From the NCBI GenBank assembly GCA_027922465.2, contig BQMF02000018.1, forward strand, positions 806,001 through 870,000: 64,000 nucleotides of DNA, written 5' to 3'. Below the pieces are notes generated by a model. That model saw only the letters and a list, made by a program, of their open reading frames with translations, was not told the origin of the DNA and ran no database searches. Source of the DNA: Turritopsis dohrnii. Taxonomy: Eukaryota; Cnidaria; Hydrozoa; Anthoathecata; Oceaniidae. The position numbers and the translations under genes were made by a program. Shown here piece after piece: positions 34,912 to 46,419 of this stretch. Every line of letters begins with the position of its first letter. Positions within the stretch are counted from its first letter, which is position 1.

Positions 34912-37741
34912 TTAAGGTGGTAACCCTGTAAAAAAACCCAAATTTTGAAAAAAAATTGAAAATTTTTATATTGCTGTAAAAGATAGCTTATTCTATATAC
35001 TTTCCGATGGGGTAATTTTTTTTCCGATAAAATTTTCCAAATTCGCACTTTTTGCCCCTTTTTGTGTTGCATATTTAGGTTCCACCGCCTTGACAACGGC
35101 CTTAGCAACGCTTCTTAGTCTATATCTCTAGTTATAGAACTCAGATCGACTTCAAATTTGGTCAGCGGATAGATTAAGGTCTTGGCTAATAGATTTTAGC
35201 TAGAAAACTCTATTTTCCATGCCTTGAGCCCTCTTTACTTGTTCTCAAAGAAGAGCTCCTTGGAGAGAGAGACAATTCTGCTGTCATAATTTCTCCAAGT
35301 TCAAGCCAATATTTATAGCCATTTGTTATTGAAATTGTCATCATGGGTTCAAGTAAAAGGTATAAGAAGTTAAGAGCAAACAAATCAAGAGGTTTTCTGA
35401 AAAAGAAGGTTGAAAAAGCAGCTAAGGCACCTCAAGAAAAAAGTGTGTTGTACACGATTGCTGATGGTGATGTTGATGATAACAATACTTCAGTTGCAGA
35501 TGAAGCAACAATTGAGCTTCATGAATCTGATGCAGATGAAAATAAAGAGGACATCTCTGGTTTCAACTTCATCATGAACTCAGATATTTTGATGAACATT
35601 TTAATATTGTTATGCCGTTGCCCGAATTGCGCCCACAACGTCATTGTTTCTTATTTACCGCATAAAAAGCGAGGATTTGCATTATATTTTTCAGTAAAGT
35701 GTTCAAGATGTAGTTTGGAAACTATATTTTGCTCCTCAAATGAAAGAGACAGTGGTAAAAGGGGAAGAAAAAGTTTTGATGTCAACATTAGAACATTATT
35801 CGCTTTTCGTGAAATTGGATTAGGATACAGTAGCATCACAAAGTTTTGTAATGTAATGAACATGACCAATCCAATGTCAAAGTCTTCATTTGAAAATTTG
35901 CAAACAGAACTGCATAATGCTTACACACAAACTGCACAAGATTGTATGAAGAATGCAGCAGATGAGATAAGAAAAACTGAGCTGAAAGAAAAATATGACG
36001 AACAAACACCAGCACACGTGACAGCTAGTTTAGACGGTACATGGCAACGTAGAGGTTTTGCTTCACTAAACGGTATTGTGACAACAATATCATCTGGGAA
36101 GTGTGTTGATTATGAAATATTGACTAAAAATTGCAAAAGCTGTAAACGATGGGAGAGAAGAAAGTTGATAAACCCGAAGGGATATGAAATATGGGAGACA
36201 GAACACATATGTCCGATAAACCACACAGGCAGCGCAGGATCGATGGAGGCTAAAGGCGCTATAAAAATCTTCAAACGATCTGAAACAAGTCGAAAACTGA
36301 GGTATACAACATACATCGGAGATGGAGATACCAAATCTTTCCAGTCAGTGAAAGACTCAAAACCATATCCTCAAGATGTCACGATCAGAAAGGGTGAATG
36401 CGTTGGACACGTTCAGAAACGTGTGGGGACGAGGTTGCGCAACTGGAGAAAAAACTACAAGGACAAGGTTTTAAGTGATGGAAAAAAATTATTTGGAAAA
36501 GGTCGACTCACTGAAAAGGCAATTAATCAGCTGCAAAACTATTATGGGATTGCCATAAGATCTAATAAGAACAATCTTTACGGTATGAAAAAAGCTGTTG
36601 CCGCTGTGATTTATCATTGTAGCCAAGCAATAACAAAGGAAATCCAGCACCAGTACTGCCCTCACACAGAAGATTCTTGGTGTGGGTATCAGGCAGATAA
36701 GTTTAAGCTTACAAACACACATAAAGACAAGTTGTTGCTTCCCCAAGCTGTAGCTGATGAGGTAAAGCCACTGTTTTCGCACAGTGATCTTGGAAACGAA
36801 AAGCTTCTTGAAAAATGCTTGCACGGGCTAACTCAGAATGCCAATGAATCATTGAATAACATTATTTGGACACGGTGCTCTAAAAGAGTTTATGTTGGTA
36901 GAGCTGTTTTAGAAATGGGTGTCTGTTCAGCTGTTTTGAGTTTTAATAATGGCTGTGAGGGCATCTTGCCAGTATACAAGAAACTCAACATCTGTCCGGG
37001 GAAAATGGCTGAAATTGGGCTAGCGCACGCCGAGAAAATAAGCCTGAAGGAAAAAAAGCGAAAGTCCACAGACAAATTCAAGAACAGAAGAAAAAAACTT
37101 AGAGCCATTACTAAAGGCTATCAAGACGAAAATGATGAAAGGGAAGGTGTTCAATATGCTAGTGGAGCATTTACTGACTGATTTTTTAGAACTTTTTATT
37201 TAAACTGCGTTTTCTCAGTGTCATATTTTGGTCATTTTTCAATTTTCTAACAAGCATATTTTCACATCTATAAAAGCTTTTGACTTCAAATTTTCAGGGT
37301 AAATTCAATAGTGACTTCTTAATGTTCCTGCGTGGAGAAAATAGCATTTTTGATAACAGGACTTGGATAATTTATTCATCAATCATGCTTTTTGTTCTTA
37401 ATTAAAAAATTTCTTGCAAAAAATGCCCTTATATTGGCAAAAAAAATTTTTTTTGGAATTTTGGCTCAGCTGGTACCTAGAGAATACTAATGTGAATGCT
37501 CCCTGAAAATTTGGGACCAATTGGTCAAGCCAAACTTCAGTTGTCTTTGTTAAGAGGTATACATGCGTTTTCGGGACCAAAATAGGATTTTTTGGTCCTA
37601 ACGGTAATTTTTTTTTTGAAATTTGTAACATTTTTGTTTTCTTGCATATTAGTAACATATTCCTCAAATGTTTATCAAAGAAATATGGATGAAAGACAAT
37701 TTTTGAAATTTTTTTTTTGAATTACAGGGTTACCACCTTAA
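34912..37741 (+). mobile_element. Complete Mutator-like transposon, 2.8 kb
   Basis: The element is bounded by inverted TTAAGGTGGTAACCCTGTAA and its exact complement and contains one intact transposase gene. The expected 8-11 bp target duplication is not visible; only TTA or TTAA could be shared outside the core GGTGGTAACC. Sub-terminal T/A-rich runs (TTTGAAAAAAAATT) also mirror each other. An intact frame and exact ends suggest recent activity. Confidence 0.8.
35343..37181 (+). CDS. Mutator-like element transposase
   Basis: An intronless 612 aa frame. Residues 1-75 are basic then acidic. A cysteine cluster (CRCPNC ... CSRC) at about 90-125 is a likely zinc-binding unit. The core resembles the animal Mutator-like transposase domain (Pfam MULE type, PF20700 as I recall): FREIGLGYSS at ~160, HVTASLDGTWQRRG with the first acidic residue at ~228, YIGDGDTKSF with the second at ~325, GHVQKRVGTRL, and TQNANESLNNIIW with a late Glu at ~500. 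The C-terminus is basic (KEKKRKSTDK). These acidic positions are candidates for the DDE triad. It lies centrally between perfect terminal repeats, which supports its role in moving them. Confidence 0.85.
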   Translation: MGSSKRYKKLRANKSRGFLKKKVEKAAKAPQEKSVLYTIADGDVDDNNTSVADEATIELHESDADENKEDISGFNFIMNSDILMNILILLCRCPNCAHNVIVSYLPHKKRGFALYFSVKCSRCSLETIFCSSNERDSGKRGRKSFDVNIRTLFAFREIGLGYSSITKFCNVMNMTNPMSKSSFENLQTELHNAYTQTAQDCMKNAADEIRKTELKEKYDEQTPAHVTASLDGTWQRRGFASLNGIVTTISSGKCVDYEILTKNCKSCKRWERRKLINPKGYEIWETEHICPINHTGSAGSMEAKGAIKIFKRSETSRKLRYTTYIGDGDTKSFQSVKDSKPYPQDVTIRKGECVGHVQKRVGTRLRNWRKNYKDKVLSDGKKLFGKGRLTEKAINQLQNYYGIAIRSNKNNLYGMKKAVAAVIYHCSQAITKEIQHQYCPHTEDSWCGYQADKFKLTNTHKDKLLLPQAVADEVKPLFSHSDLGNEKLLEKCLHGLTQNANESLNNIIWTRCSKRVYVGRAVLEMGVCSAVLSFNNGCEGILPVYKKLNICPGKMAEIGLAHAEKISLKEKKRKSTDKFKNRRKKLRAITKGYQDENDEREGVQYASGAFTD

Positions 37742-37962
37742 GCATATACTAAGCGTACCTTGACCCTGAAAACATTGTGTAAGCATAAACAATGGTAAAA
37801 AAAAACTATAACAATATAGGTTTGAAAAGATAGACTAAGCATGCTCATAAGCATGGATTAAGGCTCGATTCTCAAAATCTTTAAGCATTACTGAGACTGA
37901 GCAAAATTTACCTGATGCTTATAAAAAAGGTGCGTCATTAGTCTGTTGTTGTTATTATTATT

Positions 37963-38040
37963 ACGGTAGCAGCGAAAGCGAATACCGTATTAAAACTACT
38001 TCTACTCCTCCTACTACCGGCCGAAATGGCAGTTTAGCCT
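37963..38040 (+). repeat. Inverted partner of the repeat at 9825-9925
   Basis: Contains GGTAGCAGCGAAAGCGAATA and GGCCGAAATGGCAG in the order expected for the reverse complement of 9825-9925. Non-coding. Confidence 0.7.
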
Positions 38041-39770
38041 GTGCAGTCTACGAATGTCGCTTCCGAAACTGCGTAAATTGCAACTAAAGAACGGAGGCTA
38101 ATAATTTTTACAACTATCACAACATTCTTTAAGTTATTTTAGTGTTTTACCATAGATTCGCCATTAAATAAACATTACTCCTATTAAAAACACGGTCGAG
38201 AACTTTAGTTGAACCTAATTTGAAACACGGTCAAAATAAACTCAAGCTTTGTTTTTGGTAACGTCTTGTGCTTTGAAGTTCGAAGCTCTCTTCTTCTTGC
38301 AGTTACAAAGATTCAACGAAATTCATCGAACTTAAACTTTTTAAAAGCATTTTACATTTTTTTATGTTTTGCACGTGTGTATTTTGTTTGCTTGTCTACA
38401 AAAATGTCTTGGTATAAAGTTTGAGACGGTTTTACTTCGTTTCTTATATTTTTAGAAGACGTTTGCTTTTTTTTTTTCTTTTCGGTCTTACATAGCTTTC
38501 TCTTTATAAAAAAAACTCTGATATAAAAAAAAACATAGTTTCATGTATTGGGCATATTTCTTTTGTTTGTATCAAATAGTTATTTTGGTAGTTTTAGTTA
38601 AGCCCTGTTTACACTTTATCAAATGAAAATTGCCATTAATTTCAGCCTAGGAGATAAACAAAATTTAACATCTAACAATTTGTCCTTTACAGAGTTCATG
38701 ATCTTATTAAGGAATACATCATTTCTTACTCTGTTCGAGTCAGTAGTTGTGATTCCACAAACATGAAATTAATTTTTTTATCATGCCGCAAAGAATTTCC
38801 AAAATGTCTTTTCAGCAATCCAGTTAACAATATCTTCTCCGATGACGATGGAAGTTTAAAACTCTGACTTTAATATTAAGTTGAGATTCTCGAGACAGAG
38901 ACACGCTTTTTCAGGGGAATGATGTGACAGTTGTTTTGTTATAAATACCTAGCCTGGAAATATTGGTGCCGTGTACAGAAAGCAACATTCATTTCTCGGG
39001 AAAAATGCAATGAAAAAAAGTATGAATATTCCTAAATATTATTTTTAGTTACGCGTCGATGGATGTTGAAGAGATTTGGTGAAAGTTATGCTTATTGATG
39101 TCATTTTTGATTTGTTCTAATAATTATCATCAAAAAATAATTCATTGTTATGGAGTTAACGTCTCGTCTATTCAATGTCTACTTATAAGCATATTTTGTG
39201 ACAAAAAAAAAAAATGAGTTCTCAGAAAAGTTATGAACTATTTCGGTCTATTTTGTGTGTGTTGGGGACTTACAAAGCAGGTTTTATGGTATCAAACAAA
39301 ATAGAAATAAGGTCATGTAAATTTTCCCTAAAATTTCTAGCTATTCCTTAAAGGCGATGGTTGTGAAAAGAGGACCAATGAATCGACAACGAGTCGGATG
39401 ATGACGTCATTTGCACAGACTAAAGTTTTTTGTTTTCTATTGTAATACTTTCTGACACGATGATCTTTGTTTCAAAGAAATCTTACAAAAGCGTGAACGA
39501 ACGAAGACTTTTTTTCGAAAATAAAGACTATACTGCATTGTTTTCGAACTTCCATCCTGTATTACGCAAAAAAACTGTTCTGCGTTTGTTCGAAAAAAAA
39601 GACACTCTCTGCAATATAGTTCATTTGAGACTTCTTTCAGTATTTAACTTTGCTGCAAATGCGACCTTTCGCAGAGCATTTTCTCCTATTTTCCCAAACT
39701 AACGCAAAACAGCCTTTTTGCAGAAAGCTCTCCAACGACTGCTTCTGTACTGAAGGCTTCTGTGTACGAT
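38041..39770. other. Intergenic, nothing recognised
   Basis: AT-rich DNA. One open frame of 90 codons at 39430-39702 has no recognisable domain and no conserved splice context, so I do not call it a gene. Confidence 0.45.
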
Positions 39771-39774
39771 GTAC

Positions 39775-41470
39775 TCATTCAATTCGTAGAATCCGATGAT
39801 TGACTATTTCTTTGACACTGTTTGAGTCTGCTCTCCTAAGGTGGAAATAATTTGGGAACAATGTTTCGTCCGGTAGTGTGGAAAGAAAATGGTCCAAATG
39901 TTTTTTAAAAGTTTCCTTGATGCAATTAGTCATATTGCCTATAGACTTCGGCAGAACATTAAATAGCCTAGGTCCCTCTTCAGAAAGACAGTCCGCCAAA
40001 TATTTTTGTGTTTGACGTTGACAGATTTCAAGTGAAATTTTTTGCCCAATCTCTGGCTTCCATAACATAATCATAAATCGGGACAATTCCTTCTATAATA
40101 CACCAAGTGTAAATAATTATGTATCTTTCTCTTCGTCGTTCAAGACTGTAGAGTTTCAATTTGTTCAATTTTTCCCAGTAGTTTAAGTGTTGCAATGCTG
40201 ATAGTCCTTGCAGGAATGATTTTTGCAGCTGCTCTAGTTTCTGTGTTAAACTCCGTTTTGATGGTGACCATAATTGCGAACAGTAATCTAAGTGTCGAAT
40301 AGCTAAGGATTTCCAAAGAGTCAACATGGTATTTGTGTCTCTTGTCCTAAACGTTCTGTAGATCCAGGCACTGATGCTTTTGACCTTGTTGATTTGCATT
40401 TGTATGTGCTGGTCATACATGTTAGCGTCGAGTATCACCCCAAGGTCTTTAACCTGATTTTTGGTTTCGATTTGGTTGTTAGTATCAGATAGATAGATTG
40501 AATTTATGATTTTCATTTTTGCCATATTTGATATGTTCAAATTTAAGCCCGTTCAGTTTCATATTGTTGGACTTGGTCCATTTCTATACAGCCTGGAGAT
40601 CCTTTTGAAAACATTGTACGTCAGATATGTTGGAAATTTCTTTCATCAATCTTGTGTCGTCTGCAAATGATGACAGTACAGGGTGGTAGATTTCTTCGTC
40701 TATGTCATGTATCATTATCAGAAATAGAAGAGGCCCCAGTACTGAGCTCTGAGGTACACCAGATATAACTTCGGCATCTTCGGATAATTTTGTGTTGACA
40801 GAGACTCTTTGCGATCGCCCTGCTAGAAAAGATGTTATCCAGGTGTGTAGCTTACCAGAGATTCCGTTTCTTTTAAGTTTGTGCAGCAGAATTGAGTGAT
40901 CAACACGATCGAAAGCCATGCTAAAGTCTAAGTATATAACCTCGACGATCGAAAGCCATGTTGATTGTTGTTGTATAGACGATTATCTTCCACAGGTGAT
41001 CTTGAAGTTTTTTTCTGACAATTTTTTCGAAGACTTTCGTTACATGGGATGTCAGAGCAACCGATCTGTAGTTCTCAAGTAAGCCTTGATTTCCTTTCTT
41101 GAAAATTGGGGTATCTTTGGGGTAACACCCTTATCAAAGATGTTCCGCCAGATGAGGTTTAGTGGTTTAGCAAGCTTTGAAGAACTTTTCTTTAAAAGTA
41201 TAGCTGGAAAACCATGATCTGGTCCAGCCGTAGAGTTGTTGTGTAATGTATTAATTTCTCTCTAACAAAATCTTCCTCTGTGAAGTCGATGTCAACTAAT
41301 TGCTCGGTAATTTGTGACACGCCAAGGTTAGTGTGGTCGTATTGTGATTTTGGTATGGCGAGAACAGACTTATATTCGCCATTCGAGAGTTATCGTCTGC
41401 TGTTAGTGTTTTGGTGGCTGAATCCATCAAGGGCCCAACCTTGATTTAGTCTTTCCTTAGTGCAGGGTCT
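39775..41470 (-). pseudogene. Decayed LINE reverse transcriptase, frameshifted
   Basis: Minus-strand pieces in several frames cover an RT from the fingers (about 41300) through palm and thumb to the C-terminus (39777). Motifs are MAFDRVDHSILLHKLKRNGI, SGVPQSSVLGPLLFLIMIHD (consensus has G for the first S), SFADDTRLM, VKDLGVILDANM, IRHLDYCSQLW and FPNYFHLRRADSNSV. Stops and frameshifts separate them, and 40920-41470 is the most damaged part. The sequence is clearly a different LINE family from that at 7344-8543. No poly(A) is visible at its 3' side. Confidence 0.85.
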
Positions 41471-42540
41471 CTGAAGTTCAAGTTCAATGTCAATGAGATT
41501 GTAATGAGATCATAATGTGAGGCACTCTAGAACGCAGTTTTGGACTTCCTAACAGACTACCTTCGTTGGGATATTTCAAATATGCCACTACTTATCAAGC
41601 CCCAAATCATCCAAAAACGCATTTTTTTCGGACGACAAAACTTTCGGACGGAAGGTTTCCTTGTCAATGTAAGCAAATTATTTACCAATTCAAGCTGGTA
41701 ATTAAATGTCCTTAAAGATCCTGCCAACCTCTTGAAAGAACAAAACCATTTTTTCATGACTCGTTCTTTTCTTCATGACTCATGAAAAAATTTGTTTGTA
41801 TGTGTAAAACTAGAAGATATTTTATCTAGATAAAAATTCCAAGTTCACATCTAGCAAGGACTTTAAAATTGTACATGTACACTTTGAAAGACACTGATGT
41901 TTGTTGTGACTTCATCAGTAAGCCGCCTTTTTATGAGAGGGAGAGAAGAGAGAGAGGGGAAAGGAGAGCAAAAGCTATCGGAACATCGCAGCCTAAATAA
42001 TTCTGTAATAAAAGATGGCGGTGGGAATGTGACGAATTTGGCAAATTTTCATTAAGTAGGTAAATATTAATGCAGATATCCTACAATGAGTGAAACATTA
42101 AACGTGGCTAATCATCAGGGAAACAATGCAATTATTATTAGTTGGTTTATGACGTGACAGCTGAACTTCAAACGTTTTAGTAGAATTTCTCCTCATACAC
42201 GTATGCGTATGGAGGAGAAATTCTCTCTACCATGTCATGTAATAATGTAGACAACTTTTTATTAACGACCTGTTGTTTGTTTGTCATGATGTGTATTGTC
42301 AAGGTCTGTTTTGTGTGGATAACTCCGCCTTCTTAAAATTTTGAAGTTCTTATAGTTTATAGATGTGATATATAATGTGTTAAGGTAATTTCAATTTTGA
42401 ATTTAAGGACAGGAGCTCTCTAAATTAAACTGTACAAAATGAAATAAGTACCTCAATCGTCCTAATTTTAGACAACCTTCCTAGCCCCATCAATAATAGT
42501 CCATACTGCACTGTCAGTTAAACTAAATCTGAAACTTATT

Positions 42541-43300
42541 ACCGTCAATCGTCCTAACTTCGGACATTCTTCCAAACTTCGGACACGCTAAATAAACAGA
42601 CCTGTCTGGTAAACGAAATGTATATAATCAATCAAACCAAGTTACAATAAATACTAAAATATTAGATAAAGCTGATAAAATAATGTGTTCAAACGCAATA
42701 AAGTTAGCGTGAAGCGTAAATAAACATGTAGAAAATAAATGATTTGAAAATAATGATAAACGTCATCCTCAAGGGATTGCAATAGCAATTCTGTCGATCA
42801 ACTTAAAATAGTATTATAGCAGACGGTTTCTACTTGTATTAACTTTTGAAATAATTGAATCTTTTCTATGTAACTGAATGAGAACCAGGTAACCAGAGAA
42901 CCAAGCATTGAATATCATTTAGCGAAATGTTTTGTTTACATTTTTTTTCGACTTTTTTCTTTGATACTAATCAATTGCGTATGATGATTTTACAATACTC
43001 TTCTCTACGTAATGAGCACCTGCGTATGTTTGTATTTATGTCCGTGGACAATTATCCATAGTGGATATTCGCCTTCAAACGCGCAGTGTAATTATAAATC
43101 ACGTTCGTCTCAAGGGTACAGTCAACTAATTTGAGTGTTTCATTTTTGTTAAGTTTAGTGACAAGTTTTAGATTTATAGCTGTGAATAGTTTAATTCACA
43201 GTGCAGTATGGACTTTTACTGATTAGGTTTGTATTTTGCGGATATGTTTTTTTTATGTCCGAAGTTTGGAAGGATGTCCGAAGTTAGGACGATAGACGGT
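42541..43300. mobile_element. Inverted-repeat element with ACCGTCAATCGTCCTAACTT ends
   Basis: The left arm 42541-42587 and right arm 43253-43300 are inverted (CGTCCTAACTTCGGACAT, then CCAAACTTCGGACA). A second inverted pair, GTCCATACTGCACTGT at 42499 and its complement at 43198, does not nest simply with the first, so the boundaries are uncertain. A related single copy lies near 44395-44456. Confidence 0.6.
42775..42895 (-). repeat. Inverted, diverged copy of 3350-3480
   Basis: GATTGCAATAGCAATTCTG, GCAGACGGTTTCTACTTGTA and GAATGAGAACCAGGTAA correspond to the reverse complement of blocks at 3350-3480. It lies within the 42541-43300 element, so the 3.4 kb locus may be a further relative of that element. 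Confidence 0.6.
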
Positions 43301-43671
43301 ATTACTAAACTTAACAACACTTTGCACGGAGAGATAATCTCTGTGATTACATTATGTGATTTAAGACTCTATTTAAACAATGGATCTATGGAATTCACAT
43401 CGACCTTTCAAGTGGCACTTATGTATTTATTGTGATGTGTTAGACACGAATCAAATATATATTATATATATGTTCTTTCTCTAGCATTTGTGCATTCTGT
43501 TTCTTTTCGTGAATCCTATTAGAAAAAGTCCTGGGAATGAGGCAATATTTTGTGAAAAACAATGACAAAACTGGAATCTTAAAGTGTCATTTCATATGTT
43601 TGTGACACATTATTCATTACTAACCTTCACAAGTAAGATGATTGAATTCTAGTGTATATCTTATAATAATC

Positions 43672-44230
43672 CGCGATTGTACATCCCACTTTTATTTTTA
43701 GAGAGATATATTTAGTTTTAATTTACGGTCATCGTCCTCTTATGTGCGCGTAAAACCAAGTAGAGGCGAGAGACACTTTTTTCAAGATCATCATCATGCA
43801 CGTGGCATTTGACGTCAGTTTTTTTTATGATCACAGGGAATCATTGCATTGCATCCCCAATCGAACGCGACGTTTTTGGGGAAATATCTCGAGAACCAAT
43901 AGGGATAACTGGCGTTTTTTGGGGTCCACGATACGGGTGAAAGGGTGATGCAAAATTTGCGCCTAAATTTTATTTGGTACTGCGGCTATGACGTCATCAA
44001 AATCTTTGATCGACCATATCTCTGCAACGGTTGACCATAGCGAAACGATCCCATACATTTTTTTGCTCAGTTTTTCGAGCTCTACAACATAGGTACACTT
44101 TTGAGTTGGGATTCTATGATTTATTTTTTTGTCACGGGGTACGTACACAGGAATGGTGGATTTGACCCAATGTTTTTGAAGTTAAGTTCGGTAAAAAGTT
44201 TTTACCCGGGTTAATATTTGTTTCGATGAT
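43672..44230 (+). repeat. Copy of the dispersed repeat at 4850-5400
   Basis: Close match, in the same orientation, to 4850-5400 over the whole length, with small indels and CpGs largely preserved. Non-coding. Confidence 0.8.
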
Positions 44231-44394
44231 ACTCTAGAGGATATGGAATCTTTTGTAAAAAAAATCAAAAAAAGTTGTTTGCACCATTAATATAACCAGT
44301 GATTCTTCACATTCATTGTGTTTCAACATCTTTTATCTGCTTCATCTAATATTTTAGTATTTTGTTGTGCCTTGTTTTGTTTGGTTATGTATAC

Positions 44395-44456
44395 AGGTCT
44401 GTTTACTAGTGTGCCTGAAGTTAGGAAGGGTGTCAGAAGTTAAGACAATTGACTGT
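44395..44456. repeat. Solo end of the 42.5-43.3 kb element family
   Basis: GAAGTTAGGAAGGGTGTCAG and AAGTTAAGACAATTGACTGT align with the right arm at 43258-43300 with C/T-type changes. Confidence 0.55.
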
Positions 44457-44721
44457 AGATGCCTTTTCGGTTGCCATCAATACGTAAAAATCCGAAAAAT
44501 GTTTACCCTAAGAATATAAGTTCTTGGATGAAAAGAATTTCAAAAAAGAACTCCACTCCAATGACAATGAAAAGGATGACAGATATAATGAGTGCAATCT
44601 ACACTAGAAATGTATTTAGCATTTCATTCCATCATAAAGTAATTTAAGATGGTTATTGTTAAAGCTTTAGCAAAAGTGGGAAGTCAATTGACTTAGCTAA
44701 GAGTGAGGAGATTGAGAGATT

Positions 44722-44895
44722 GACACCGTAGTATTGTGGTTATCACTCTCGTAATTTATGTGAGAGATCGGGGTTCAATTCCCCTTGGCGGCGATTCACC
44801 ATGCGTGAGTGAATGTACCATAGTGCCGGGTCGACCCATACCATGTACAGGGATTTTTCCAAGCACTTTCCAACTACCGTTCACTGGTAGTTAAA
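44722..44895 (+). mobile_element. SINE-like element with tRNA-derived head
   Basis: A tRNA-like head at 44722-44793 has a D arm (GTAGTATTGTGGTTATCAC) and a perfectly paired T arm (GGGGTTCAATTCCCC), most like Val or Asp tRNAs. The acceptor stem has two mismatches and the anticodon loop is too long. The body then contains AGGGATTTTTCCAAGCACTT and two small hairpins (AACTACCG/TGGTAGTT and AACTCAATC/GATTGAGTT-like). The body is repeated inverted at 45387-45430. An (ATT)n run lies at about 44997-45014. Confidence 0.6.
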
Positions 44896-45386
44896 ACTCA
44901 ATCTTGAATTGAGTTTAGAAACTCAATCATTCATTGTCAAACATTTTTTAGCTCTTTAATGTGTAGTATTTAAAAACATGTTTTGAGAGAGTAATTATTA
45001 TTATTATTATTATTACGAATATTTATTACAGGATGGTTCCTCAGTTATAAATACATATATACAATATATACAAATACTGTTATTCTGGAAGTCCTGTGCA
45101 AAAATGATGTAAAGGCCATTATTCACCAAATATTCTGTTGCTAGGGAGAATGACCACCGTTGCTAAGGTATATAATTTTGAAATTTCCTTTTTTATATGC
45201 ATTCATTTCTTCACCTTTACAAAAGAATATGAAAACGAAAGTGGTACCAGTAGGAGTCGTTTTTTGATGTTATTCAACATCTTACTTTCCAACTCCCTAC
45301 GCATGCCTCTCATGACAAGGCCTGTTTGTGGAGATTGAAATCTCTAAAATTGTGGAGCTTCCTGGACTGTTAAAATTCAGTCTTCT

Positions 45387-45430
45387 CTACGAAAAACGGT
45401 AGTAACCAAAAGTGCTTGGAAAAATCCCTG
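45387..45430 (-). repeat. Inverted copy of the SINE body
   Basis: AACGGTAGTAACCAAAAGTG and CTTGGAAAAATCCCTG are the reverse complement of the segment near 44850-44880. Confidence 0.65.
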
Positions 45431-45843
45431 CATCAACATCAAGTGTTGCAGGAGGTCATCCAGAAGAGCACAGGCCCTTGATTGGGTTTGTGTCATTCAT
45501 GAGAGTGTCAAATACTTTGGAGCCTCCAATCTAAGCCGTGGCTTCTCCTGGAAAGCAGATGCAATAGTAACTGAGTGAGGCTAGCTACATAAAACAATAC
45601 CAAATAAATAAAATATAAATAAAGCTTTTATGACACAGTTATATTTCCTGCCATCAGTTTTGTTGCAATAAATATTTATTTTATGGGGTGAAATTGAATT
45701 GTATTTTATTAAGAGTTTATCTTTTTCTCACGTCCTAATGTTTTTTACTTTCAAAGAGTTTTGTTGGGAAAGAGGATTCACAAGGATTCAATTTCAGGAG
45801 TTAACATTTTCCTAATTTTTTCACACAGATTTATTTTTGTTTT

Positions 45844-45938
45844 ACTCTTCTTCCTTTTCTCATCTCTCTCATCTGTCTTTATAACTGTTCTTCCTTTTCT
45901 CATCTTGTAGCTCTCTGCCTAGTAGTGGCTTCGGCCTT
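45844..45938 (+). repeat. Solo 3' end of the LINE found at 7344-8571
   Basis: About 95 bp (CTCATCTGTCTTTATAACTG ... TAGTAGTGGCTTCGGCCTT) is almost identical to 8430-8526. Unlike that copy it ends in TATAAATTTC rather than poly(A). It is a severely 5'-truncated insertion. Confidence 0.85.
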
Positions 45939-46419
45939 ATAAATTTCAAATTTAATTTTCATAAAAAGAAACAAACACTAGAAGTAAAATTTGTAAACAA
46001 AACAATGCAGTGCCTTATTTTTGCTCTCTGCTGAAGCAAATTGCCTTGTTGTGGTGATATTAAAATGGCATTTAAGAAAAAAAAGGTTGCATATTGTTTT
46101 TAAACCTCCAGATTAGGGTTTTATTGTTTAAAACAAACAACCTCAGATATATAGAGTATTTTCTATCATCACCAACAAAGAGTATAATGCATACATGTGT
46201 ATGTTAGTAAAGCATCTGTTAATGCACCAACTTTAAAAAAGAGCATTGAAAGAGCATTAAAAGAGCACTGAATTTTGCAGATATTGAAAAAAGTAACTAA
46301 ACAACTGGAATTGCTATAGAAAGCTCAAATTCCTTCACTCTGTGAATGGATTGACCTAGGCTTTGTCTACATACTGATGAAAAGTGAAAGTGTAAACATC
46401 ACGTTCCGTCAGTTCTGTT

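Larger units (their letters stand above)
34845..37932. mobile_element. Outer inverted-repeat element (CACCTTTTTTATAAGCAT ends) interrupted by a MULE
   Basis: CACCTTTTTTTATAAGCAT at 34845 and its complement ending at 37932 form inverted ends. Between the left end and the MULE, and from the MULE to the right end, the sequence contains repeated ATAAGCAT words, as if one short element was split by the MULE insertion. Confidence 0.5.

Noticed and set aside
39430..39702. 90-codon plus-strand frame
   Set aside because: No recognisable domain and no neighbouring exons.
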